Made by a program: the position numbers and the translations under genes
The notes under the pieces: generated by a model
Databases searched by the model: none
What the model was told of the DNA's origin: nothing
The model's input: only the letters and a program-made list of their open reading frames with translations
Shown here: in pieces, positions 11,680 to 21,174 of the stretch
Position numbering within the stretch: the stretch's first letter is position 1
Layout: each line of letters opens with the position of its first letter
Origin: Margaritispora aquatica
Taxonomy: Eukaryota > Ascomycota > Leotiomycetes > Helotiales > Discinellaceae
Assembly (NCBI GenBank): GCA_007644065.1
Contig: VJWN01000003.1
Coordinates: forward strand, 496,001 to 560,000
Length of the DNA: 64,000 nt
Direction: 5' to 3'

Positions 11680-13544
11680 TCAGAGCATATACTCAAACCT
11701 CTCCTTAAGCTTGAGCCTTTTACTCACAAGCTCATCGCCCTCCTCTTCCTCTACTCCAAGCCGACCATATTCACCCCCCTCCACAGCCTTTTCTCCCCTC
11801 TTATTTAACCTCATAAGAAAAAACCTCAACACTAAACTCAATACCGCCACGCCAACCATCGCTCCCGCACATACTGCCATGCCCCTCAAATAAAGCGGCG
11901 CCTCCTCCTCAGGATACAGTCTCGTCCCGATGAGCGGCCCACACTGTCCCACGATCTGCATCATCGCAAAACCAATCCCTTGCTTCGCCTCCGATTCCTG
12001 GTTGTTAATCGACCAGGCAATCACCAGGGTGACGACGGAGAAGAACCCCACGGCAGCGGGGTAGATGCCCGCATAGCGGAACCAGGGACTCCATCCTCGC
12101 AAGCCGGCCACGTAGATGAGACCGTAGCCCGAGGCGGAGAGGAGCGCGTGGAAGATCATGAATGCCGAGCGGTTTTTGTGGCGGTCCGAGAGGTAGGCGG
12201 TGATGATTACGATGATGAAGGAGAGAAGGAAGGGGGGCGCGGTTAGGGCTTGCGAAGCGAGCACGGAGTGCCCTTGTTCGTGGATTATTGTGGGGAGGAA
12301 GACTGGGAGCGAGGAGAAGGCCAGGTTGGTAAGGAGGAGGATGAGGGATGTTAGCCAGGCTTTGGGGTCGAGGAGGGTGAGGAGCAGGGAGTGGGCGGAG
12401 AGGCCTGTTGTAGTTGTTGTTTGTTTCGTGGTAGATGGCGAAGGAAGGGATTTTCGGAGCCGAAGACGCGCGACTTTCTTCTCTCGCGTCGTGAGGTAGG
12501 AGGCTGTCGAAGGCGAATCGGGGATGATGTTCCATGCTGCTACGGCGACGAAGATAGACGGGAAACCTTCGACAAGGAAGAGCAGACGCCATGGCGCAAT
12601 GGGTATGTTTTTGCCCAAGTAAATGATCCCCCAAGCGAGTGTACTCGCGAAACTCGTCGCGAGCGGCGCAGCAGCGATGAAATACCCCGTCCTCAGAGCG
12701 AGTTCATCCCTTTTGAAGAAAAATGAGAGATAGAATGGGATGCCCGTGAATCCAGCCTCGCCTATACCGAGCAGCACACGCAGCACGAGCAGCGACTCGA
12801 AGGATGTGGCGATGGATTGCAGCGAGGCGACGAGGCCCCATGAGAGCACGATGCACGTTATGTAAATGTGTGCGGGGATGATCTTCCATAGGATGGACAT
12901 CCATTCGAAGGATATGTAGGCCATATAGAAGGCGGTAATGACCCATTCGTAGCGCGTAGAGTCCAGGTCGAGATCTAGGTCTAGGCCAGCGATTTTGGCG
13001 TTGCCGATGTCTGTGGGTTTGGGGTGTTAGATCTGTGCTGTGTAGAGGGGATGGGAGAGGAAGAGGGGGGAGACATACTTGATCTGTCGAGGAAGCTCAG
13101 CATGTAGAGCAATGCGACGAACAGAACAAGCTTCCTGTCGAATTTCCGCACAACTGCCCTCTCTTCGTCCGGGGTGTATAATTGATACGATTGCACTGTC
13201 GAAACACTCGCTCTCCGCCTCCTATATCCACTGCTTCCCTCTGCATCTTCTTCCTCTTCCTCTATATACTCCACACCACTTCCCCTCTTCTCCAAATCCG
13301 CATCCCCATTCACGTCCCATCGTCCCCTCGTCCTCCTCTGCAGCTCATAGCTCTCCTCTCCCAGCTCTCCATGCACCAATTCCAAGTCCTCCTCCTCCTC
13401 CTCCTCCTCCTCCTCCTCCTCGTCTTCAGAATCGTCATCAGGGGTAAATCGCGTGGTGAAGCTTGAATCGGGTGAGACAAAGACGTCATTCTCATTCTCC
13501 TCGGACGGCACACGGAGCGCACTCTGTAGCGTTCTTTTCTCCAT
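11680..13544 (-). CDS. MFS transporter, anion:cation symporter (Dal5/Tna1-like) family
   Basis: Membrane carrier for an organic anion, vitamin-like acid or allantoate-type substrate; the exact ligand is unknown. Exons 13544-13079 and 13010-11680 give 598 aa with one 68-nt intron. The spliced junction restores the family signature FLDRSNIGNAKIAGL after TM1. Further marks are RVLLGIGEAGFTGIPFYLS, about 12 membrane segments, and YLSDRHKNRSAF between the two halves. The N-terminal 120 residues are unusually long and acidic for this family, including an uninterrupted run of Glu encoded by a (GAG)n microsatellite, and the C-terminal tail is also charged. The tail of the protein is plausible and no key motif is broken. 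It faces the upstream gene on the opposite strand (convergent, 246 bp between stops). Confidence 0.9.
13386..13421. repeat. (TCC)n microsatellite inside coding sequence
   Basis: About twelve TCC units on the plus strand read as GAG codons on the minus strand and encode the poly-Glu run in the N-terminal tail of the Dal5-like transporter. Length polymorphism would change the protein without a frameshift. Confidence 0.9.
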
Positions 13545-14042
13545 TTTGCTGGCTGGGGATGCCCGATTGAAGGTATGTTCAGAGCATAAGGATAGAATTT
13601 TGTAGGACCATTATGGTGAATGCTTTAGGGGGTCGGCAACTGCAACACTCAGCCTTGTGGGATCTCGTAAGTATTCCAGATTTAGAAGTCTGGATTGATA
13701 TGCAGTTGCTTTTCCAAGATCTGGGGTCAACTTTTGGACCGAGCGCCGAGCCGGCTGTCAGAATTCAGGAGATCTTCGTTTACCGCCTTGGCGAAGCCTA
13801 TTGTGTGGTTGTTTCACTACATGTAACAGCTTAACAGACTTGACAGGAGCTTGCTTGACATAATTGGCGCGAGTGGGAAAAAAATATGGGACGAAAGCTA
13901 CTGAAGGCCATTGAGAGATTAGGAGTCTAATTTCTTTGTGCATAGACTATCGATCGAATCCTAATTCGTGTTATAGTGAACACTTAATAATTCTAGTCTT
14001 ACATCTCTTGATATCTACAAATATCTACAAACATCTACCGAT
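13545..14042. other. Upstream region of the Dal5-like transporter; no gene seen
   Basis: These 498 bp lie between the stop of the ABC ATPase gene and the start of the MFS gene, both on the minus strand. They should hold the MFS promoter and the ABC terminator. No open frame here looks coding. Confidence 0.5.
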
Positions 14043-16100
14043 TTATTTCAACCCCCAAATCTCATTCCATCTCCTATAATTCCCCTCAATCGGCCCGTCC
14101 AATCTCCCAAACCTCGCTGGCTCCCCCGTATTTGCCTCAGGGAGGCATATCCATTCCCTCACACTACCCGGTATTTCTTCTCTTACATGGCTAATACACA
14201 GCAATGCTTGGTCATCCCCCAACCCACCCACCTTGACTTGGTTCTTCTTCGACACCTCAGACTCTACAATTCGGGCATTATTTATCCTGTCATTAGATAG
14301 TGTTTTGGACTCCCCATGGGCAAGAAATAGGAGACAGCGATCGCGAACGCCGTCATCCATGCCACTGAATGCTTCGTCGAGGATGATGATGTCCGGTTGT
14401 TTGATCACAGCACGGAGGAATAACGCAACTCGCTGAGCAGAGAAAGGAAGGAAGCCAAACGCAACTTCGTCTGCCCATGTAGGCTTTTCATCTGGGTTTT
14501 GCTCGCCAGCAATAGCACCTTGTCGAAGGTCTTGTTCGAACCAACATAAGCAGGCATCAATCCGCTGATCAGCAAAAGCGTCTAGATTTGGTACTCCTAG
14601 AAACGTATCAGACCATGCATTCTCCAACACCTGACGCAAAGTCAACGATCGAGGAATATGGCTGTGGATTTCTGGACTAGAATGTCCAATCCGTGCTTGG
14701 AGTTCAAAGATTGAAATGCCTTTTTGTCCACGCTCAGGTATCCGAGAATGACCGAAGAGTTTGATAGGTAAAGAGTACGTCTGAGGATGGTCTGAACAGA
14801 TGAGAGACAAGAGGGTTGTCTTCCCAGACCCATTAGGGCCAAAGATACCCCATCTCTCGCCTCGCTTGACAGTCCACCATAGTCCATCATGTTTCTCGCT
14901 TGAATCTCGTACTTGTTGTTTCCAGTTTCCTAGCACCACCTTACTCTTGTATGCAACTCGAGCACCATCCATTTCAATCAAAGCCTCGCCAATACTCGGC
15001 GAGCCGACATCATTGAGCATATAGCCATCTCTACTCAACTTCTCTGCACCACCACCATCACCATCCATAGAGACACTGGTCACTCCCTCTCGTGATCTTG
15101 GAGGAGGACCTTCGATAATTCCATCCTTGGTAAGAGCACGCCCCATCTCAGAGTGAAGAGGATAGTCAACATCAAACTCACCCTGCTCACCACTCGGCGA
15201 GGAAGCCGAAATATGCTCATCCAATTCTCTCAACACCGTTTCCTTTTCTCCCTGAGCCTCAATCTCACAATGACCCTTAAGCACAATCAAATGCGTGATC
15301 CAGTCTGGAATCGGGTCCTGAGGCCTGAGGGATAACACCAACCTAGGAGCATTCGCTTCCGCCAGACCATGAAGCATGGGACTCAGTGTGAGAAGCGTAG
15401 GAGGATCCAATCCCATGAACGGCTCATCTAGTAACAGAACTTCTGGATCTGCTAGTAAAGCTTTCGCTATTCTAGCTCGCCTCGTCTGCCCATTGCTCAG
15501 ATTCGACACCGGCATATCAATCAACTCCCCTAGCCTCAAGTCTCGAATCACCCTCTCAAAGACATCTTCGCGGATCTTGTGCCCTCCAATATCCTGCAAA
15601 GGATTGAGCTCCGTGTTCCCCTTCAAGTAGTCCAGAACACTGAAATCCGTAATCTCGCGCCGTGACTCATATCTGGCACTTAGATACGCACTCTGCGGTG
15701 CCTGAGCTCCCAAGCCTTGCTCACCATCAAAGCCCACCTGCTTGATAGCTTGCTCCGGCATCCTCAACCCATGGCCTTCCTGCTCATGTTCCAAGAATGG
15801 AAAAGTCCTTGAATTCGGTGGGATACACAGGAACTTCCCCTTCAGAATCTGCAAGAGTGTGGTCTTTCCCGCAGATGACGGGCCAATAACAGCCCAAAAC
15901 TTTCCTTTTTCAGCAAAAGACTCAAGTCTGAAGCTCAAGTCCTTGAATAGTGGAGGATTGGTACTTAGTGCCCCCAGAGTGGAATTTGGATGGTGACGAT
16001 AGAAAGTCGCATTGTCGATGCTAATTATCGGTGGTCGAGAAGTTTGTGTTCCATATTTGCGAATTGGGCGCGGGAAAAGACCTCGCACTGTTCTTCGCAT
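14043..16100 (-). CDS. Soluble tandem ABC ATPase, possible mitochondrial presequence
   Basis: Intronless gene of 685 aa with two nucleotide-binding domains and no membrane segments, so it is unlikely to be a transporter by itself. Domain 1: Walker A GPSSAGKTT (73-81), signature LSNGQ (201-205), Walker B LLLDEP (222-227). Domain 2: Walker A GPNGSGKTT (421-429), degenerate signature PFSAQR (552-557), Walker B IILDEAF (572-578). The arrangement recalls the ModF/PhrA-like family with yeast YDR061W (from memory). The first 20 residues (MRRTVRGLFPRPIRKYGTQT) are basic and free of acidic residues, like a mitochondrial targeting peptide. The second signature lacks the canonical LSGGQ, so one composite ATP site may be inactive. 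It is divergent from UMP1 with 259 bp between starts. Confidence 0.9.
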   Translation of the reverse strand: MRRTVRGLFPRPIRKYGTQTSRPPIISIDNATFYRHHPNSTLGALSTNPPLFKDLSFRLESFAEKGKFWAVIGPSSAGKTTLLQILKGKFLCIPPNSRTFPFLEHEQEGHGLRMPEQAIKQVGFDGEQGLGAQAPQSAYLSARYESRREITDFSVLDYLKGNTELNPLQDIGGHKIREDVFERVIRDLRLGELIDMPVSNLSNGQTRRARIAKALLADPEVLLLDEPFMGLDPPTLLTLSPMLHGLAEANAPRLVLSLRPQDPIPDWITHLIVLKGHCEIEAQGEKETVLRELDEHISASSPSGEQGEFDVDYPLHSEMGRALTKDGIIEGPPPRSREGVTSVSMDGDGGGAEKLSRDGYMLNDVGSPSIGEALIEMDGARVAYKSKVVLGNWKQQVRDSSEKHDGLWWTVKRGERWGIFGPNGSGKTTLLSLICSDHPQTYSLPIKLFGHSRIPERGQKGISIFELQARIGHSSPEIHSHIPRSLTLRQVLENAWSDTFLGVPNLDAFADQRIDACLCWFEQDLRQGAIAGEQNPDEKPTWADEVAFGFLPFSAQRVALFLRAVIKQPDIIILDEAFSGMDDGVRDRCLLFLAHGESKTLSNDRINNARIVESEVSKKNQVKVGGLGDDQALLCISHVREEIPGSVREWICLPEANTGEPARFGRLDGPIEGNYRRWNEIWGLK

Positions 16101-16359
16101 TGCTATTTTGTGTATTACATGAGGGGTTACTGATGTTCCAAGTACATAAAAGTGACGAGATATGTGGTACCGATTTTACCCCGGTTTCTAGAAAGCGCGC
16201 TAGCGAGGGAGCTCACGTCTGCGAATTCGTGCCTGGAGCGTGTACAAGTCAAGTCCACGCAAACCAACCTCACCACCCCAAAGCCAACAAATAAACACAC
16301 CGAGACCTACCCAAAACACATACAAGACTCTCAAATACATCACTAAGAAATCAGACATC
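16101..16359. promoter_or_regulatory. Divergent promoter of ABC ATPase and UMP1
   Basis: The 259 bp between two divergent start codons must carry both core promoters. No specific site is claimed. A pyrimidine/adenine-rich stretch (16262-16340) directly precedes the UMP1 start. Confidence 0.55.
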
Positions 16360-16929
16360 ATGGTAAGCTGCTCTACGCTTCTCTCCCTGCTCTTATAGCA
16401 ATACCAGAAGCTTTGCAGCTGCCGTACCATCAACAACCTCATTTTCACATAACTAACACTCTACTTACAGGCAATGCGCGTCGCCCCCGCCTCCGGCCAT
16501 GCCACCTCTCACTCTCACCTCGCGCCCAAGACAAGCGGTGCTCCATCCGCACCAGGCCTCCACGATACACTGCGCATGGGAGTTGGTCCTTCAACCGCAA
16601 CATCATCGCTCTCGATCCCCGACTCCGCGCACCCACTCGAAGCCCGCCTGAAGGCCTGGGAAGCCACGCAGGATGCATTGAAGATGGAGGGTCTGCGTCG
16701 CACATTCGGCATTAGTGAGCCTATCCGTCGTGGTATGGAGTTGAAGATCGTCAAGGGTGGTGAATGGAAACCTGCTGTACTGGGTGGTGGGCTAGAGAGA
16801 GGTGTCCATGAGGATATTTTGAGGGGTACGGATTGCAGTATTAGCTGGGAGGATGTGTTCAAGGGTGATGAGACAAGGAGTGTGCCTGGCTTTCACGAGG
16901 AGGTTGAGAAGAAGGTACGCATGGGATAG
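16360..16929 (+). CDS. UMP1: Proteasome maturation factor UMP1 (POMP)
   Basis: Chaperone that enters half-proteasomes during 20S assembly and is degraded when the particle matures. Recognised by the family core APGLHDTLRMGVG, HPLEARLKAWEATQ and MEGLRRTFGISEPIRRGMEL. Two start choices exist. With splicing, exon 1 is only the ATG (16360-16362), followed by a 108-nt intron (16363-16470, GTAAGC, branch CTAAC, ACAG) and exon 2 16471-16929, giving 153 aa starting MAMRVAPA. Without it, translation begins at 16474 and gives 151 aa. I favour splicing because donor, branch and acceptor are all strong. Length matches the family (about 140-150). The neighbouring UBL3 gene converges on it; any functional link is only the broad ubiquitin-proteasome theme. 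Confidence 0.92.
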
Positions 16930-17467
16930 AGGAGTGGTGGCACTTTGTTCAGTGCTGAGCTGGCTATACATCGAGAGAGGATGGAGGCTTGTAACAACAC
17001 TGTTGAACTGGACATGGCGTTGATGGTCTATCATAGAGCTTGCAACGAATGATACATGGACTTGCACTTTGCTAAGAATCTCGGGCGTCTGTCTGACTTG
17101 CTCCAGATATCCACTTGCGAATAGAAACAGCCAGTCTGCATTCTATCCAGATCTATCGCACTAAAATCAAACTATGGTAAACTCCCTGTACAGCTTCACC
17201 ATGAACTTTCCCTCATATCCTCAAATAACTATACACTATTCAGTACCATCCCATCCGTACCTCCCTCTATGGAGGAAAATGCCGATCAGAACGCGTTACT
17301 TCGCCAGCAACCAATGAAATTTGTAATCAACCATTAAACGCCTCCCAAAGTAGCAAAACATCGCTCGTTATGTTTCCTGTCAATGCAATCCACCAATTCT
17401 CATGCCCACAACATGGCCATATATCGCTTATCAGTTGCACATCCATATGTTTCGTGCAATATCCAAA
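16930..17467. other. Convergent 3' region of UMP1 and UBL3
   Basis: These 538 bp hold the 3' ends of two convergent transcripts. No coding frame is supported and no gene is seen. Confidence 0.5.
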
Positions 17468-18377
17468 CTATAGGATAATACATCGGCAGCCAGCGTTGCT
17501 CTCCCCTCCATCCCTCTCTCTTGCCAATGCCTTACTCTTAGAAGCATCCTCCTCGTCCACGATATCCTGAGGTCTGACAGTCATGTGTACGACGTTTGGT
17601 GATTCGCCGTTAAACCTGCATTCTATTGACAATGACTATTAGCTGATGATTTCATAAATCAGAAAAAAGTTGGCACATACCCTTCAGTGGTGTCTTGTCA
17701 TCCAGGAGTCTTCCAAAGAAAATCAAGCGTATGCTGCTAGGGCTGCTTGGCTGTGTTTCCCACTCTTCCCTCCATTCTCGCAAAATCAACTCCTTCAATG
17801 TGTATACACTGATACTGAGTGGATCCTTCCTTCCCGATTCCGTAACATCTGGTATTGTAACATTCCGCTTTGTCAAGTACTTTTCGTCAATCTTGTAAGG
17901 ATGTCTCGCACCCGACGTGAGCAACAGCGTAATCACCAAGACTGGCCCAGCTTCAGATATCACTGGCGGAGCCACGGATTCCACGGCTGGACCGATTGCC
18001 ACGGAATCAAGACGTGCGATGGCCGGAGGATTCAGGGATGATGGCCCAGATGTCGAAGATGAAGCCACAGGTTCAGAATCAGCAGATAATGTAGGATCCG
18101 CAGATATCGTAGGGTTTGAAGATTGCTCCGCGCTCGTCTTCTCGTCGCCGGTTGAAGCCATCTTGGATGGAGTAGGTATTATTGTTGAGCTAATAGGCGT
18201 CTGGGAGGGAATCACAACGTCGTGAGAAAGATTGTTCTGGTTGTGCGAACCTGCGCCTACTCCCGTCGATACATCGAGATTGCTCATCTCGAGGACAATG
18301 TGGGATTGAGGTTGTTTGGAAGTTGGAGATGCGTCAAGGGATGCTGCGCCCATCGTCGCTGGGGATGATGTTGCCAT
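17468..18377 (-). CDS. UBL3-type membrane-anchored ubiquitin-fold protein
   Basis: Ubiquitin-like modifier-fold protein expected to sit on membranes through C-terminal lipidation. Exons 18377-17681 and 17622-17468 give 283 aa; the 58-nt intron (17623-17680) joins AAG-G to AA, restoring the family motif TPLKECRFNGESPNVVHMTV. Residues 1-140 are disordered and Ser/Thr/Pro rich, a fungal extension. The ubiquitin fold runs from about 146 (LVITLLLTSGARHPYKI) to VRPQDIV. The protein ends GCRCIIL, a CaaX box whose final Leu favours geranylgeranylation, with an extra Cys for palmitoylation, as in UBL3/MUB proteins of animals and plants. There is no C-terminal Gly-Gly, so it is not a conjugated ubiquitin. 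Confidence 0.92.
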
Positions 18378-18964
18378 TGGTTGAATGTGTCAGGGTGTAT
18401 GTGAGATGTGGATGAAATATTATGTGGATCTAACGCCACTTTAACTCCAATCTGCAGATGAAAGAGGAAGAGGGAATGGCAGCAGACACTACAGTAAACA
18501 CGCTCAATTGATGTTGAAGATTCAGCCTGATATGGACAAATTGACCGAGGTGCTGAGGAAAATTGGCGGATGTGGTCTTGGTCCTGGAATGAAAACAGGA
18601 CGCTGTCGTGGAGTGTTGAAAACTGGACCGTCCGTACGGGAAGAGACAACCAAACACAACATGCGACCAGAGTGCAACTCTGGGGGAGTCGATGCTTGGC
18701 ACTCCCGCTCGAATCTGGACCAAATGGGGTATGATCACGTGTTGTGTCATGTGTTTTTGTGTCTCTTAGCACGTACTTAATACACGAGATGCTAAAACTA
18801 CACTACACAACTTCCACTTCTACACAAATCGTTAATACTCTTTCCTAATAACTGGGACATATCACGAATTCACAATCCATATTTCTACTTCACACATAGA
18901 GAAGACTGATATTGTACAATATTCATCTACACTTGATAGCCACCAATTATTTGTCCAAGCCAAT
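18378..18964. promoter_or_regulatory. Divergent promoter of UBL3 and phosphoesterase
   Basis: The 587 bp separate two divergent genes. A few open frames cross it on both strands but none looks coding. I can name no specific regulatory site. Confidence 0.5.
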
Positions 18965-20035
18965 ATGTCCATTGTCGAAAGACCCCAAAGGCCAAAGCAA
19001 AAGGGCCTTGTCTTCAATTCGAGCCAAAAAAGGCAATTGGACACTGACAAGACATCCACCAGCAGCAAACGAATCAAAATCACCAGATCTCCCAAAGATT
19101 CACGCACAATCACCAATGTCCTGATTCTGTCAGATACCCATGGCAAGTCGAAACTTCCACAAGTTCCCAATGTGAATGTGCTACTTGATGTTGTACTTCA
19201 TTGTGGTGACTTTTCGGAATGTGGACAATTGGAAGATTACCACAAAACCATCACACTCCTGGCATCTATCGATGCACCACTCAAACTCGTTATCCCAGGC
19301 AATCACGACCTGACTCTTGATTCCAAATTATGGAAAGAGAATTCCACTTCTTCCGGTGCCGACCTCAATCAACAAGCACGAGACCTTTGGACTGGAAAGG
19401 AAGCTACGAGTGCTGGTATCACTTTCCTTGAGGATGGCCTTCACACATTCATTTTAAACAATGGATCAAAATTGAAAATATACGCTAGCGCGGGAACACC
19501 CAATGGGGCAGGTGTGTACGAATGGGCATTTGGTCACAAAACTAGAAACGACATTTACAACCCTCAAGGCAAGGGCATCTCCTACGGCACACATGCGGCA
19601 ACAAGCGAAAGCCAAATCGAAGACGGGCAGGAAATCGACATTGTGATGACACATGGGCCTGCAAAGTACAGATTGGACAAGAGCAACGGAGGCGAGAGCA
19701 TTGGCTGCCCACATCTGTTCCGAGCACTGAGGAGGATGAGGCCAAAATTGCATTGTTTTGGGCATGTCCATGAGGGTTATGGAACAGAAACTGTGATGTG
19801 GAAGAGAGATAGAAGGAATTCACCATTACCGGCAGACGATAACGATGATGATGGAATCGAGAGAGTTATGGGAACGATGGGCAAGGAGGGAAGAGATGGA
19901 GTTCGGATGTTGGAGAAGGTTTTGAGTGGTGAGGATGGGAAGGAAACGACATTTGTGAATGCGGCGCTGATGGGTGATGGACATGAGTTGGAGAATTTGC
20001 CGTGGCTTGTGAGGCTGGAATTGCCTTTGCTCTGA
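18965..20035 (+). CDS. Calcineurin-like metallophosphoesterase
   Basis: Predicted dimetal phosphatase or phosphodiesterase of the MPPED-like group; substrate unknown. Intronless, 356 aa. The five blocks of the fold are in order: ILSDTHG (Asp57, His59), HCGDFS (Asp82), IPGNHDLTL (Asn113, His114), VMTHGPAKYRLD (His230) and CFGHVHEGYG (His267, His269). Every metal-binding position is present, so it should be active. Residues 1-45 are basic and polar (KRIKI) and may be a nuclear signal. The segment after the last block contains an Asp-rich insertion (ADDNDDDG). No signal peptide or membrane segment, so cytosolic or nuclear location is likely. It converges on the large esterase gene to its right. 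Confidence 0.92.
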   Translation: MSIVERPQRPKQKGLVFNSSQKRQLDTDKTSTSSKRIKITRSPKDSRTITNVLILSDTHGKSKLPQVPNVNVLLDVVLHCGDFSECGQLEDYHKTITLLASIDAPLKLVIPGNHDLTLDSKLWKENSTSSGADLNQQARDLWTGKEATSAGITFLEDGLHTFILNNGSKLKIYASAGTPNGAGVYEWAFGHKTRNDIYNPQGKGISYGTHAATSESQIEDGQEIDIVMTHGPAKYRLDKSNGGESIGCPHLFRALRRMRPKLHCFGHVHEGYGTETVMWKRDRRNSPLPADDNDDDGIERVMGTMGKEGRDGVRMLEKVLSGEDGKETTFVNAALMGDGHELENLPWLVRLELPLL

Positions 20036-21174
20036 GCATTTGCATAGGCTTGATGCACGATCCAAGGAATGGTTCAATATCAAATCCGTCAAAAGAACTC
20101 TGAGTACTCTTCTTTTTCCCCGTATCTTACATCGCAGAAATTTGACAATACACATTCTAATGCATCGCGAATAGGATACTCGATCATTTATTTTCAACAT
20201 TGTTGCGAACGTATAGGCAAGGCGCCAGCACATGTTGCACATTTCTTTGCTTATTTATTTCTCATTGCGACATATCTTCTCTTTACCAATTCACTCAACC
20301 CGGAACTCAAATTTGTGTGAATCTACACTATCCCAACCTCAATGAGCGATATAGCGGAAACCAAAGTAAGCATCTTCAAATACATATGGAGGCTCCTAGA
20401 GGTCTCCATCGCGTCATATTAATGCTGCTACGTAATGACAGCCTCAAACATGATTGACCTGGCAGGGCTACATTATCAATCGCAGTTGTTGCGGTAAATC
20501 GTATGGTCGTGTTAAGCCCGTGTAGCGGTTGATACCCGCCGTTGCGCATGCCAATGTAGCAACAGACGCATCCAGTAATCTACGTACGTAGAGATTGGGG
20601 TTGTTGGTTAAAGTGATACTAGTGCAACAACGAAGCGGGAGAGAATAGCCTCAATGCAAGCCCCCTTACTCACCACTCGTGCTGGGCAATAGGTACGTCG
20701 TATTCGCATGATCAAATTAGCCTATAGAAAGGATTGGAAGTGTGGGCTAGTGAAGAACAACAACGAGGAATTGTTACCCCTCACCATTCCAATAATGATG
20801 GCTAAATTAAGATGAGATTCATAGGAAACGACGCTTCTACAGCTAGTCAAGCGAGGCACGCCAAGCTGACACTACTTTGCGCAACCGAGCTAAGTCCTAA
20901 TTAGGGATGCCCGACGTGTCGATACAAATCCGTCTACATAGAGGTGCCAGATTAAAGGATTTCTTACTACCCGGTTACAGTATTACAAAATACCATATCG
21001 GAATGATATCGGACGAAGTCCACAGCCGCCGTAGACTACTGACAACTATTATAATATTCATTACATTATTGAATATCATGATCGTGACAACACTAGGCTT
21101 GTGGTCCTCTACGCACAAACCTCCAATCTCTCAAGCGACAAATGCTTCTTCCCCCATACCTTCCCTGAGCCACC
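20036..21174. other. Convergent intergenic region, no intact gene
   Basis: These 1.1 kb lie between the stops of the phosphoesterase and the esterase/FG-GAP gene. A 119-codon plus-strand frame from 20907 runs into the antisense of the esterase last exon and has one hydrophobic stretch; I do not call it a gene. No repeat structure is obvious. Confidence 0.45.

Noticed and set aside
12005..12634. 209-codon minus-strand open frame
   Set aside because: Overlaps the Dal5-like transporter in another frame; Arg/Pro/His-rich composition is typical of a shadow of GC-rich coding DNA.
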